From an uncultured Chthonomonadales bacterium (lineage in GTDB: Bacteria; Armatimonadota; Chthonomonadetes; Chthonomonadales; CAJBBX01), in NCBI GenBank assembly GCA_938005745.1, contig CALLMM010000040.1, forward strand, positions 1 through 64,000: a stretch of 64,000 nucleotides of DNA, written 5' to 3'. Below are positions 27,352 to 36,652 of the stretch, piece after piece (position 1 is the stretch's first letter; each line of letters starts with the position of its first letter). Made by a program: the position numbers and the translations under genes. The notes beneath the pieces were generated by a model, which saw only the letters and a list, made by a program, of their open reading frames with translations, ran no database searches and was not told where the DNA came from.

Positions 27352-27386
27352 TTGCCAATCCCCTGCTCGCGTGCTATGATAGACGC
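27352..27386 (+). promoter_or_regulatory. Leaderless promoter of the second DUF6785-type gene
   Basis: TTGCCA (27352-27357), 17-bp spacer, TATGAT (27375-27380) preceded by TGC, six bases, then ATG 27387. Same geometry as at 23706-23740, including GTGCTATGAT and the following ATGCA. Confidence 0.75.
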
Positions 27387-29423
27387 ATGCAAGCGGCTAC
27401 ACCTTCCACTCCTGAACCCGCTCCGCGCACCGAAGAGACCCCGACCCCGTCGCAGGCATCCAGCCGTCCCTCGCGTGGGATCACGTGGCGCGCCATCCTT
27501 CTCGCGCTGCCCCTGATGCTGATCAACGCCTACTGGATCACGGTGGTGGAGGTGCGCTGGTACACGCTGGACGGAACCAGTCTGCCGCTGTTCATCACGC
27601 CGATCTTCATCCTGTTCTGCCTGTGCGCGCTCAACTTCGGGCTGAAGCGTCTGCGCCCGCAAGCCGCCTTCGATCAGGGCGAGCTGTTAACCATCTACGT
27701 GATGCTGGTGGCGGGCAGCGCGCTTGCCTCCCACGACCTGATCCAGAACCTCTTCGGAGCCATCGCGCACGCCGACCGCTTTGCCACGCCGGAGAGCCGC
27801 TACGAAGCCATCTTCTTTCAGTACCTCGATCCCGCCAGCTTCCTCCTCGTGCGCGATGAGGAGGCGATCAAGGCGTTCTATCAGGGAGACGCCAACTGGC
27901 TCGATCCGCGCTACCTGACGCCGTTTCTGCTGCCGCTGCTGTGGTGGGCGATCTTCCTGGCGACGCTGATCGGGATGTGCCTCTGCATCAACATCATCAT
28001 TCGCCGCGCCTGGACCGACAACGAGAAGCTGGCGTTCCCCATCATTCAGCTTCCGATGGCGATGACCAACCCCGAAAACCGGGCGACCCCCTTCTGGCGC
28101 AGCCGCATGATGTGGGCGGGCTTCGCCACCGCCGCCGGCATCACCTTCTTCAACGGGATGCACTACCTCTACCCCACCTGGCCCTACTTCGAGCAGATCA
28201 AGCTCTACAATGTCGGACAGTTTTTCACCCAGCGCCCCTGGAGCGCGATGGGCGTTACCAACATCTCGATGTACCCCTTCGCCATCGGTCTCGCCTACTT
28301 TCTGCCGCTCGATCTGGCGTTCTCCTGCTGGTTCTTCTTCTTTGCGCGCAAGATGTTCCAGGTCGTCGGGGCATCCGCCGGATGGGACGCGCCCTCCAAT
28401 GCGGGCTTTCCCTACTTCGAACAGCAGTCTTCCGGGGCATGGATCGCGCTGGGGTGCGTGGTGGTCTGGTCGCTGCGGGCACAGATTCGCGATGCGTGGC
28501 GCGCGGCGTTTCTGCGCAAGTCCGAACTTGCCGCCTCCCCCTCTCTCTCCGCCATAGATGCGGCGGAGCGGCGGCGCTACCGGATCGCGTTTGCCGGGCT
28601 GGCGGCGGGCGTGCTCTATCTGGGCTGGTTTTCGTACCGGATCAACCTCTCGTTCTGGGTGGCGCTGCTCTTCTTCGGGCTATTCTTCCTGCTGGCGGTC
28701 GCCATCACCCGCGTGCGCGCCGAGTTCGGGACGCCGCACGAGATCTACTTTGTGAACCCGCGCACGGTGCTGGTAACGCTGTTTGGCGTGGGCGCGGTCG
28801 GGGCGCAGAGCCTCACCTCGCTGTCGGTACTCTACTGGTACAATCGCGGCTACCGCTCCCATCCGATGCCCAACCATCTGGAGGCGTTCAAGATGGCGGA
28901 GGGAGGCAGAATGCAGACCAACCGCCTGATCTGGGTGCTGATCGCCGCCACGATTTTCGGCATCCTCTTCGCCTATATCGCCAATCTGCACGTTACCTTT
29001 GCCGAAGGCGCGACCGGCAAAGCCTCGCCCGGCTTCAAGCGATGGGTCGGCGCGGAGTCGTATGACCGTCTGAGCGGCTGGCTTCAGTCGCCCACCAAGC
29101 CCGACCGCACGCAGATCGGCTACGTGATCGGGGGCGCGCTGGTGGTGCTGGGGCTGCGGGTGCTGCGCGGGGCGTTCATCTGGTGGCCCTTCCATCCGGC
29201 GGGCTACGCGCTGGCGGTCTCCTACGCGATGGACTACTTCTGGTTCGCCTTCTTCGTCTCATGGCTGATCAAGTTTCTGCTGGTGCGATTCGGGGGCATG
29301 AAGGCGCACAACGCCGGCATCCCCTTTTTCCTCGGCTTGATCCTCGGCGACTACGTCTCCGGCTCGCTCTGGGCGATCTACGGTCCCCTCAACGGTCTGC
29401 AGACCTACAAGATCTACATCTGA
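27387..29423 (+). CDS. DUF6785/DUF6784-type multi-pass membrane protein (paralog 2)
   Basis: 678 residues from ATG 27387. An upstream in-frame start would lie before the promoter, so it is rejected. Shares blocks with paralog 1: GELLTIYVMLVAGSALASHD, TDNEKLAFPIIQLPM, ITRVRAEFGTPHE and RGYRSHPMPNHLEAFKMAE. Many transmembrane segments; cytoplasmic N-terminus of about 35 residues rich in Pro/Thr. Substrate unknown, probably transport. It lies back-to-back with the serine hydrolase and converges on the SLBB protein with 18 bp between. Confidence 0.8.
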   Translation: MQAATPSTPEPAPRTEETPTPSQASSRPSRGITWRAILLALPLMLINAYWITVVEVRWYTLDGTSLPLFITPIFILFCLCALNFGLKRLRPQAAFDQGELLTIYVMLVAGSALASHDLIQNLFGAIAHADRFATPESRYEAIFFQYLDPASFLLVRDEEAIKAFYQGDANWLDPRYLTPFLLPLLWWAIFLATLIGMCLCINIIIRRAWTDNEKLAFPIIQLPMAMTNPENRATPFWRSRMMWAGFATAAGITFFNGMHYLYPTWPYFEQIKLYNVGQFFTQRPWSAMGVTNISMYPFAIGLAYFLPLDLAFSCWFFFFARKMFQVVGASAGWDAPSNAGFPYFEQQSSGAWIALGCVVVWSLRAQIRDAWRAAFLRKSELAASPSLSAIDAAERRRYRIAFAGLAAGVLYLGWFSYRINLSFWVALLFFGLFFLLAVAITRVRAEFGTPHEIYFVNPRTVLVTLFGVGAVGAQSLTSLSVLYWYNRGYRSHPMPNHLEAFKMAEGGRMQTNRLIWVLIAATIFGILFAYIANLHVTFAEGATGKASPGFKRWVGAESYDRLSGWLQSPTKPDRTQIGYVIGGALVVLGLRVLRGAFIWWPFHPAGYALAVSYAMDYFWFAFFVSWLIKFLLVRFGGMKAHNAGIPFFLGLILGDYVSGSLWAIYGPLNGLQTYKIYI

Positions 29424-29441
29424 CGCCTCCGATCCGGCGCG

Positions 29442-30650
29442 TCAGAACGGCAGCAGCATCCGCAGGATGAACAGCCCGATGTCGGCGAGAGGACTGCGCT
29501 CCCTGCGCTTCTCCATCACCTGCACCATGTCGCCCGGCATCAGCGGGATGTCGGGGGCTTTCCCGCTGGCGATATCGTCGTAGTTGATGACAACCGTCTC
29601 GGCGCGGGCGGGATCGCGCAGCATGTTGCGGACCAGCATGAGGCTGCGCCGGTCGGCGTTGGGTCGAAAGCCTCCCGCCGCCACAATCGCCTCCGACAGC
29701 TTCATCGGCTGTTTATACTCGAAGGTGGTCGGAGAGGCGACCGCGCCGATCACCGCGAACCGCTGCCCGGTGTCCTTCGGCATCACCACAATCGTATCGT
29801 CCGGCTGAAGCGTCAGGTTCTCGGTCGCCACGTTCTGCGCCGCCAGTTTCGCGTTGACGACCAGCGGCTTCTCCGCGCTCAGCCGCCGGATGGTAACGCG
29901 CTCCGGGTCGGCGTTGTCGGTCAGCCCCTGCGCGGCGGTCAGGGCGTCGCGCACCTTCATCTCCGCCACGAACGGCTGTACGCCGGGCTTTCTCACCTCG
30001 CCCATCACCATAATCGTGCGCGGAACGGGAATGGTCGGGGTCAGGGTCAGCGTGATGCGGTCGTTGTTCTGCAACGGGGGATCGTTGAACTCGTCGGAGG
30101 AGCCGCCCTCCAGCACGGCGCGGAAGTTGGCGGTCAGGCGGATGCGGGAGCCGTCCTTTTCGATGCGGGTGATCTGCACCTGCGCAAGATCGGCGTTCGC
30201 CTGAAACCCGGTCTGCGCCAGCGCATCGGAGAGACGCGCTCCCTCCGGAAGGGTCAGCGGACCGCTGCGGAAGGTCGCGCCCTCCACCAGCACGCGCATA
30301 CGCGGGATCCGCGCGATCCCGACGATCACCTCCGGCTCTGTGCGAAAGTAGCCGCGGATCGCCTGAAGGATCTGCTCACGCGCCTGCGTTGTCGTCAGCC
30401 CTCTGAGCGGCAGTTTCGGCAGCGGCTCCCCGCCGACGGTCAACTGCAGTCTCCCGTCGGTATCCAGCAGAAACTGCCCGCACAGCTCCGCCTCGTCCAC
30501 GCCCCGCACCGAGACGCTGAGCGACAGCAGAAAGCCCGGACCGAGCCGCGTATTCGGCTTCGCCAGAGGATCGAGCATCCCCTGACCGCCCGCCGTCCGC
30601 AGACAGCACCCCATTATCAGGAGGAACATCCCTATCGCCATAGTACGCAT
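29442..30650 (-). CDS. Polysaccharide export protein with SLBB repeats
   Basis: 402 residues from ATG 30650, with GGGAGGGG upstream; a GTG at 30671 is less likely. N-terminal signal sequence (MAIGMFLLIMGCC) may be a lipoprotein signal. After it come a Poly_export domain (LGPGFLLSLSV) and about three SLBB domains (blocks at RMRVLVEGATFRSGPLTLPE, RTIMVMGEVRKPGVQPF and FAVIGAVASPTTFEYKQPM). These Wza-like proteins form outer-membrane export channels. It is 36 codons-plus-gap downstream of the GH78 gene and probably in its operon. The C-terminus (SPLADIGLFILRMLLPF) is hydrophobic. Confidence 0.85.
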   Translation of the reverse strand: MRTMAIGMFLLIMGCCLRTAGGQGMLDPLAKPNTRLGPGFLLSLSVSVRGVDEAELCGQFLLDTDGRLQLTVGGEPLPKLPLRGLTTTQAREQILQAIRGYFRTEPEVIVGIARIPRMRVLVEGATFRSGPLTLPEGARLSDALAQTGFQANADLAQVQITRIEKDGSRIRLTANFRAVLEGGSSDEFNDPPLQNNDRITLTLTPTIPVPRTIMVMGEVRKPGVQPFVAEMKVRDALTAAQGLTDNADPERVTIRRLSAEKPLVVNAKLAAQNVATENLTLQPDDTIVVMPKDTGQRFAVIGAVASPTTFEYKQPMKLSEAIVAAGGFRPNADRRSLMLVRNMLRDPARAETVVINYDDIASGKAPDIPLMPGDMVQVMEKRRERSPLADIGLFILRMLLPF

Positions 30651-30685
30651 GCGAACCCCTCCCGTCCTCACAACCTCTTGCCGGC

Positions 30686-33244
30686 TTACCGCAGAATGGC
30701 GATATGATACTGCCCGGCGGGAGCCGTAAACTGCAGGCGATCCTGTTGAAGGGTCAGCCGGTCGCCGCCGGATCCGGGGATCGGAACGCCCTTTTCGATC
30801 AGGCGCGTTCCATTGATCGCGATCGTCGGATGGGCGATACCTGCCAGCGGCACGCTCGCCTGCGCCCGCGCCCCGCCCGGAACCGTCAGGTTCACGGTTA
30901 CGGCAGGCTCCGTGTGCGCCAGCGGAATCACGCCTCCCATCGGATCCACAAACGGCTGATCGCTGCGATAGTGGTAGGAGAGGAAAATCTCCCCGCGCAC
31001 GGTCGGAACCCGCGCGCGCAGCCAGGTCAGCCCCAGCGGCTGCAGGTCTATGGTAAACTCCTCAAAGCCCGGTTGAAGCGGGCGAATCCCGGCGATCTCC
31101 GCCGGAAGGTCGTAGGTCGGCGCCGCGCTCCAGGCGTGACACAGGCTCCACTGCGGCTCGTAATGCTCCCAGAAGGTCGTTGCGCCCCGCGCCAGCATCC
31201 TCCCCCAGTTCTCCCGAATGTAGCCCAGCGCCTGTTCGCGCCTTCCCAGACTGCACAGCGCGCGCAGCAGATAGAAGGAGAAGTAGGGCGTCGCGATACG
31301 CACGGCTTTCTGCGCGGCGGGCGTTGTCGGATGACCGGCATCGCCGTAGAAGGCGCGCAGTATCTGCTCCGTCTGGGCGCGTTCGGCGATGCCATAGAGC
31401 ATACAGAGCACATTCGCCTGCTCGCTGACCGTCTCCGAGAGCGCGCCGTCCGCCAGGCAGTCGGCGTAGAGACCGCGCGCGTTGTCCCAGAGCAGATCGT
31501 TGATCGCCTCCTTCACCTCGGCGGCGCGCATCTCCAGATCGCCGCCCCGCTCCGGCATGCCGACCGCCCGCGCAATCTTCCCCGCCGCCAGCAGTCCCGC
31601 GTAGTAGAAGGCGTTGACATGACAGGCTTCCCCGCGCACATCCAGCTTCGCCCAGTCCACAAAGACCCATCCGGGCAGGTTCTGCAGCAGACCGTTGCCG
31701 CTCTCGTGCCTCTCCAGCAGTTCCAGGAGACGATCCACGTGCGTCCAGAGTTCCAGCAGCAGCCCGCGGTCTCCGGAGAGCAGAAAATACTCCCAAAGCC
31801 CGCACAGCCAGATGCAGTTGAAGGGCGGCAGCACCGTATCGAAGGGCGGCGCGGAGGGATAGACGCACTTGAGCCAGTCCTGCGCATGATGCGGCGGAGC
31901 CGGACCGTCGCCGCCAAAACCGTCGGTGGTGCCCTGACTCTGGGCGTACTGACGCCAGGCGCGCCGGGCAAGCTGCGTATCTCCGAAAGCGTAGGCGGCG
32001 ACCAGCGCCTCCACCCGCGTATCCGCCAGCCACTGTCCGCGCTCACGCCGGGGACAGTCCATGTAGCCGTCGTCCATGCAGAGTTCGGCGGTGTAGCGTC
32101 CCACCTCCCAGATGCGGTTCAGCAGCGGGTCCGAACACTGAAACTCGCCCCGATATTCGACCGGATAGGTGAAGTACTCCAGTTCGCACTGAACCTCCAC
32201 CGGCTCCGGGCAGTCGTAGAAGTCCAGACGCAGGTAGCGAAAGGCGCGGGGCGAGAAGGAGACCCACTCCTGCGCTCCCGAACGCAGAAAAAGACGATCG
32301 GCGTAGTGCACCGGACATCCCGCGAAGTGGTTCGGATTGACGCTGCCGTCCTCCTCAATCCGTTCGCTGTAGCCGACATCCACCCGACCGCCCGCCCCCT
32401 GCATAAACTGAAGGCGGACAAATCCGCTGACCTCCCTGCCAAAATCCAGCACCACGGAGGTTCCCTGCGCGCCGCTGACCGGAGCCGTCATGAACCGCCC
32501 CGGATGCCTCCAAGTCACGCTGCCTGCCGGAGCGGGATGCAGCCTGGTGGCGCGCTCCATCTCCTCCGCCGGCGTCAGGCTCTCCCCCGCGCCGTCGGCG
32601 GGACGCTCCGTCAGGTTGGTCTGTATCAGCTGCGCGGGGAGGATCATCCGCGAACGCTGCAACGGAATATCGCGCGGTTCCAGCGAGGTCCAGGGATCCA
32701 TCCCGACCGGTCCGATCACCGTCGCCGCCTGCCATCCCGTATCGTCGAAACCGGGCGCGTTCCATTCAACCGGCTCCGCGCGCAGATCGAACACCTCCGG
32801 GAAGGGAAGCTGAATGCTCATCCGCTCAAAGCCGCCACGATAGGGCGCGGGAGTCGTCCTCCATGTCTCGTCTGTCACGATGCGTATCGGCGTCCCCTCC
32901 TGCTCTACCTCCGCCTCCAGCAAGAATCCGCCCCGCCCGACCAGTGAGTAGCAGGTTCCGACCCCGTAGAAGGTTACCAGCGCGCCGATCACATTCTCGC
33001 CTGCACGCAGATACGGTCCGATCTCATACTCCTCAAACGTCTGATGACGCGGATCGCTGCGCGCCGGTCCATGATGCACAAAAGAGCCGTTGACGTAGAG
33101 CTTGTAGCGGGTGTCCGCGCAGACGCGCGCCGTCGCGCGAAAAGCCGGCTGTTCGGCGAGCGTGAAAGCCCTGCGAAAGTAGAGATAGCGGTTCCGGGGT
33201 CGAGCTTCGCCGTCGTCCCAGATCCAGCGGGCGTTCCAGTTCAA
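30686..33244 (-). CDS. Alpha-L-rhamnosidase-like protein, GH78
   Basis: 852 residues from a TTG start (33244-33242) with AGGAAGG upstream. Layout: N-terminal beta-sandwich (WIWDDG, RDYFRRAFTL type), a second beta domain, an (alpha/alpha)6 barrel and a C-terminal beta domain. The active-site block reads DCPRRERGQWLAD (about residue 397), a variant of the usual DCPQRDERLGWTGD: the Glu and final Asp stay, the first acidic pair is shortened. No signal peptide, so probably intracellular. It would hydrolyse rhamnosides, but the variant motif makes specificity uncertain. Confidence 0.8.
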   Translation of the reverse strand: MNWNARWIWDDGEARPRNRYLYFRRAFTLAEQPAFRATARVCADTRYKLYVNGSFVHHGPARSDPRHQTFEEYEIGPYLRAGENVIGALVTFYGVGTCYSLVGRGGFLLEAEVEQEGTPIRIVTDETWRTTPAPYRGGFERMSIQLPFPEVFDLRAEPVEWNAPGFDDTGWQAATVIGPVGMDPWTSLEPRDIPLQRSRMILPAQLIQTNLTERPADGAGESLTPAEEMERATRLHPAPAGSVTWRHPGRFMTAPVSGAQGTSVVLDFGREVSGFVRLQFMQGAGGRVDVGYSERIEEDGSVNPNHFAGCPVHYADRLFLRSGAQEWVSFSPRAFRYLRLDFYDCPEPVEVQCELEYFTYPVEYRGEFQCSDPLLNRIWEVGRYTAELCMDDGYMDCPRRERGQWLADTRVEALVAAYAFGDTQLARRAWRQYAQSQGTTDGFGGDGPAPPHHAQDWLKCVYPSAPPFDTVLPPFNCIWLCGLWEYFLLSGDRGLLLELWTHVDRLLELLERHESGNGLLQNLPGWVFVDWAKLDVRGEACHVNAFYYAGLLAAGKIARAVGMPERGGDLEMRAAEVKEAINDLLWDNARGLYADCLADGALSETVSEQANVLCMLYGIAERAQTEQILRAFYGDAGHPTTPAAQKAVRIATPYFSFYLLRALCSLGRREQALGYIRENWGRMLARGATTFWEHYEPQWSLCHAWSAAPTYDLPAEIAGIRPLQPGFEEFTIDLQPLGLTWLRARVPTVRGEIFLSYHYRSDQPFVDPMGGVIPLAHTEPAVTVNLTVPGGARAQASVPLAGIAHPTIAINGTRLIEKGVPIPGSGGDRLTLQQDRLQFTAPAGQYHIAILR

Positions 33245-33350
33245 AGAGTTTGTCCTTCCTGACAGAACCTCAGCGCAGCTTGCAGACGCACTATCCGTAA
33301 TTGTAGCATCTTGGACTCATTGCGTATCTGTCCGTCCGGTTCCCTGCGCG

Positions 33351-33737
33351 TTGCAGCGAAAGCGCGAGATTGTTTCGGTCGGTTCGCGCCTCCCTTTCTA
33401 TCGCGATATGCTCGGCTTTCGCCCCCCTTTCGGAGACGAGAACGAGGTCTATGCGGAGTTCGACACCGGAGCCGTTACACTGGCTCTCTTCCGGCGCGAC
33501 ATCATGGCGGAAGCCGTCGGAACCGCCGGACTCCCTCCTGCCGCCAAGGCGCAGGACTCCGTCGCCTTCATCTACAGCGTGCCGAACGTAGATGAGGCGG
33601 TCCGTGAACTGGAGTCGCGGGGCGTTGTCTTCGTCGCGCCCCCGACGGACCGCGACGAGCGGGGCATTCGCACCGCCCATTTGCGCGATCCGGTCGGCAA
33701 CCTGATCGAATTCAACGCCACGCTGGCGCATGCATAG
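33351..33737 (+). CDS. VOC-family (glyoxalase-like) protein, N-terminus doubtful
   Basis: 128 residues from a TTG. FYRDMLGF, the central VAFIYSVPNVDEAVRELESRG and C-terminal LRDPVGNLIEFNATL are the two beta-alpha-beta-beta-beta modules of VOC metalloenzymes. The usual first strand (like IAYLSVRFP) lies in another frame, at about 33319-33375, before this ORF. So either the start is a poor TTG and the first module is short, or a frameshift has broken the gene. It is alone on the plus strand between convergent-side neighbours. Confidence 0.5.
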   Translation: MQRKREIVSVGSRLPFYRDMLGFRPPFGDENEVYAEFDTGAVTLALFRRDIMAEAVGTAGLPPAAKAQDSVAFIYSVPNVDEAVRELESRGVVFVAPPTDRDERGIRTAHLRDPVGNLIEFNATLAHA

Positions 33738-33742
33738 CCCTC

Positions 33743-36292
33743 TCAGACCAGCGGCGCGCACTCCATCACGAAGGTCTTGATCTCAAACGCGCCGATGTCA
33801 AATTTGATGGCCAATCCGCCCGCTTCCGCCGACAGCGGGCGGATCTCCTTTTCGATCAGGTTGGTCTCAACCGCGCTCTGGATCGCCGCCGCCGAAGTCA
33901 GCGTAACTCCGGAGACGGCGCGCCCCTCTGCCTCATAGACCCGCACCATCATCCGATCCCCCGTCCGTCGCGCCGCCGATATCACCACATTTTCGGCAGA
34001 GATGCTGAGCAGGCTCAGCCGCGCCGGCAGCCGCCCGGCAGAGGGGGCGGCCTTTGCGGTCAGCAGCGGACGGTTGAACTCCATTCCCCGCCGGTAGAGC
34101 TGCGCATCGCGCCAGTCGCCGGCGTGCGGAACCAGCGCGTAGTCGAACGTATGCTGCACCCCGATCTCATAGCCGTCGGTGGTTTTTGTGCTGCGACTGA
34201 AACCGCCGACCTCGCCGTAGCCCTCCTTCAGCGCGGTGCACTTCAACACCGCCAGCATCATAACGCCGTCCTCCACGCTGTTGCCCGGAAGCCCGCGATT
34301 GAGCAGCCCCAGCCCCTTCTGACCGTCGCCATAGTCCACCCAGTTCTGCGCCGGGAACTCCCCCTCCGGACGCTCGATCGCGCCGAATGGAATCTCCTGG
34401 GTGATGACGCCGTTTTCCAGCGTGGTCGGAAAGGCGGCGCGGTACCGCACCCTCTCATCCTCGTTGATGAGCGTGGTATGAATGTCTATGCGCGGAAGCC
34501 CCGCATAGAGCCGCACGCGGGTCGCGAAGAAGCCCCTGCCATAGGCGAAGTTCACCGTATATTCGGTGCGCGCCTGCCCGTTTCTAACACGTCCGTCGCC
34601 GCCGTACAGATGCGAGAAGTCAGCGCGCGCCTCCCCCACCGCCGGGAGCGGATGCCGGCGGTTCATCGGCAGGAAGGCGTCGCCCTTGCAGTGCCCGTTG
34701 TACTCCCAGAAGTTGCCGTTGTCGCGCTCTTTGACGATGGTATTTGCGTAGGGCTTGTCCTCCGGAATGATCTCCCAGCCGGTCGGCTTGTGATAGAGCC
34801 TTCGGATCGCCCCGTTCCAGGCGTCTATCTCCACGCAGAGGTGCGCGTTCTCGATCCGGTCGGTATGTATATTCGCCTTAAAGATGTCCGGCTGATTGGA
34901 AGCCAGATCGGTCTCAACGCCTGCGGAGGCGGCGCGCCGGATACGAAACACCTCATAGCCCATCGCCGGCACGCCGCGCGCAATAAACAGCGCAGTCGCC
35001 CGCTTGATGCCTCCGGTCTCGTACCGCTCCTCGGCGATCAGGTCGCAGGGCATCCGGTTCCCCTCGGAGTCGCATATCTCGATCTCATAGACATCTTTTT
35101 CTGAGAAGCCGAACTGGCACTCCGCCACATCGTCGCGCTCCCAGCTCAACGGGTTGAAGACGATGACCGGGATGTCCTCCCCGCGCGTCTCTATCGCCTG
35201 CGCCAGCGTCTCAAGAGACCGCTCCTGACAGAGCGACGCCACGCCGTGCGAGACCTTGTAGCGGTCTATGACATTGGCATAGACCTTGTCCACATGCGAG
35301 CCGCAGATGATGTCGTGGAACTGGTTGAACAGCACCCCCTCCCACGCCTCCGTAAATCTCGCCTCCTGCGACGGCACGCCCAGCAGCGAAGCCGCGGCGT
35401 CCAGCCACTCGGCGTCCGCCAGCAGGGTCTCCATGCGGCGGTTCCACTGCTTGACGGCGATGCGCGCGCTGTAGCAGCCCTGAAAGACCGGGTTCAGATC
35501 GCCCTCTCGCACCGGGAACTCCGCCGCGTCCCGGATCAGCGCGAAGTATTCGGCGGGGGTGGAGATGCGAAACTCAAAATCGTCAAACTGCTCGTTGTAC
35601 TGACGGAACAGGCTGGAGGCGTGAGGCTGCACGGGGGTCAGGTCTGCGCCGCTGATCGCCAGAAGGTGCGGGGTCTGCGCGTTCCCCACCAGCGACTTCA
35701 GGCGCACCGCGATAAACTTGCGGAACTCATGCAGATTGCCGGGCAGCGGATAGAGCACGCAGTAGCTGCTGCGCATCCAGTGACAGAAGAGCCGCGTGCC
35801 GTCCAGCCCCTGCCACCAGTACTCGGTCGGAGCGTCTATCTCCCCGATCCGCTGAAAGATGTTCCGGTCGAAGCCGCACTTGACCATCAACTGCGGTATC
35901 TGGGGATGCTGACCGAAGGTGTCCAGCAGCCAGCCGCAGCGAACCTCCAGCCCCAGCTCCTTCTCGCAGTAGCCTTTGCCGGAGAGAACCTGCCGGATAA
36001 ACGACTCCCCGGAGGGAATATTCACATCCGGCATCGCGTGCATGCCGCAGGTGATCTCCAGACGCCCTTCCCGGATCAACTGCTCAAAGTAGGCGCGCTC
36101 TTCGGGATAGGTCTTCAGGAACGGCTCGATGTAGCAGGTCTGATCCAGCGCAAACTTGAAGCCCGAATCGGCGCGCATCGCCGCCAGCGCGCCTAGCATG
36201 ATCGAATAGCCCAGTTCAAAGGTCTCATCACGGGTCAGAAAGACCTCGGCGTCGTAGTGAGTATGAGGAATGTAGTGAACGGTATACTTCAA
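33743..36292 (-). CDS. Alpha-mannosidase, GH38
   Basis: 849 residues from TTG 36292, with AGGAG 10 bases upstream. The N-terminal alpha/beta domain has H10-x-H12-x-D14 (metal-binding HTHYD) and D124-T-F-G-Q-H129 (nucleophile Asp and neighbouring His). A three-helix bundle and the C-terminal beta domains typical of GH38 follow (LYHKPTGWEII, FAYGRGFFATRVRLYAGLPRID, both family-like). It removes alpha-linked mannose from glycans or N-glycan-like substrates. No signal peptide. It is divergent from the promoter region of the GH2 gene. Confidence 0.88.
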   Translation of the reverse strand: MKYTVHYIPHTHYDAEVFLTRDETFELGYSIMLGALAAMRADSGFKFALDQTCYIEPFLKTYPEERAYFEQLIREGRLEITCGMHAMPDVNIPSGESFIRQVLSGKGYCEKELGLEVRCGWLLDTFGQHPQIPQLMVKCGFDRNIFQRIGEIDAPTEYWWQGLDGTRLFCHWMRSSYCVLYPLPGNLHEFRKFIAVRLKSLVGNAQTPHLLAISGADLTPVQPHASSLFRQYNEQFDDFEFRISTPAEYFALIRDAAEFPVREGDLNPVFQGCYSARIAVKQWNRRMETLLADAEWLDAAASLLGVPSQEARFTEAWEGVLFNQFHDIICGSHVDKVYANVIDRYKVSHGVASLCQERSLETLAQAIETRGEDIPVIVFNPLSWERDDVAECQFGFSEKDVYEIEICDSEGNRMPCDLIAEERYETGGIKRATALFIARGVPAMGYEVFRIRRAASAGVETDLASNQPDIFKANIHTDRIENAHLCVEIDAWNGAIRRLYHKPTGWEIIPEDKPYANTIVKERDNGNFWEYNGHCKGDAFLPMNRRHPLPAVGEARADFSHLYGGDGRVRNGQARTEYTVNFAYGRGFFATRVRLYAGLPRIDIHTTLINEDERVRYRAAFPTTLENGVITQEIPFGAIERPEGEFPAQNWVDYGDGQKGLGLLNRGLPGNSVEDGVMMLAVLKCTALKEGYGEVGGFSRSTKTTDGYEIGVQHTFDYALVPHAGDWRDAQLYRRGMEFNRPLLTAKAAPSAGRLPARLSLLSISAENVVISAARRTGDRMMVRVYEAEGRAVSGVTLTSAAAIQSAVETNLIEKEIRPLSAEAGGLAIKFDIGAFEIKTFVMECAPLV

Positions 36293-36395
36293 GGCTGCGC
36301 TTCTCCTCTCTCTGCCGGCTCCGGCGATAACAGGGCGCCGATTGCCTACAACCTTCCCTCTTCACGGGCTTCAATCCTTCTTCTGCCACAAAACA

Positions 36396-36424
36396 TTGAC
36401 AACGGCGCACCGCCGGGTTACAAT
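36396..36424 (+). promoter_or_regulatory. Near-consensus sigma70 promoter upstream of the GH2 gene
   Basis: TTGACA (36396-36401), 17-bp spacer, TACAAT (36419-36424). Predicted start near 36431, leaving a leader of about 220 bases before ATG 36653. The space 36293-36652 holds this promoter, a 34-codon ORF (36436-36540) and little else that is clear. Confidence 0.7.
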
Positions 36425-36652
36425 GAACGTAGACCATGTGGGACCGGGCTGGTCCGCTTCCCAATCAGACCTGCCTCCCGCCCTGTCTGTCTGACCACGA
36501 TCGCATCTGCAGAACCAGACAGCCAGCCTCTCCCCGATAAAATGGCAGCCTTTCCGCCGAAAATAGCGCTCATTCTGTACAGGCATCCGTTTTGCCAACA
36601 CTGCTAATACGTATGAGCAAGCCTTAAAGACGATGATGAAGGAGTAGCACCT

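Noticed and set aside
30704..32947. 747-codon ORF on the plus strand
   Set aside because: Shadow of the GH78 gene; no domain, no SD, low-complexity Arg/Gln/His composition.
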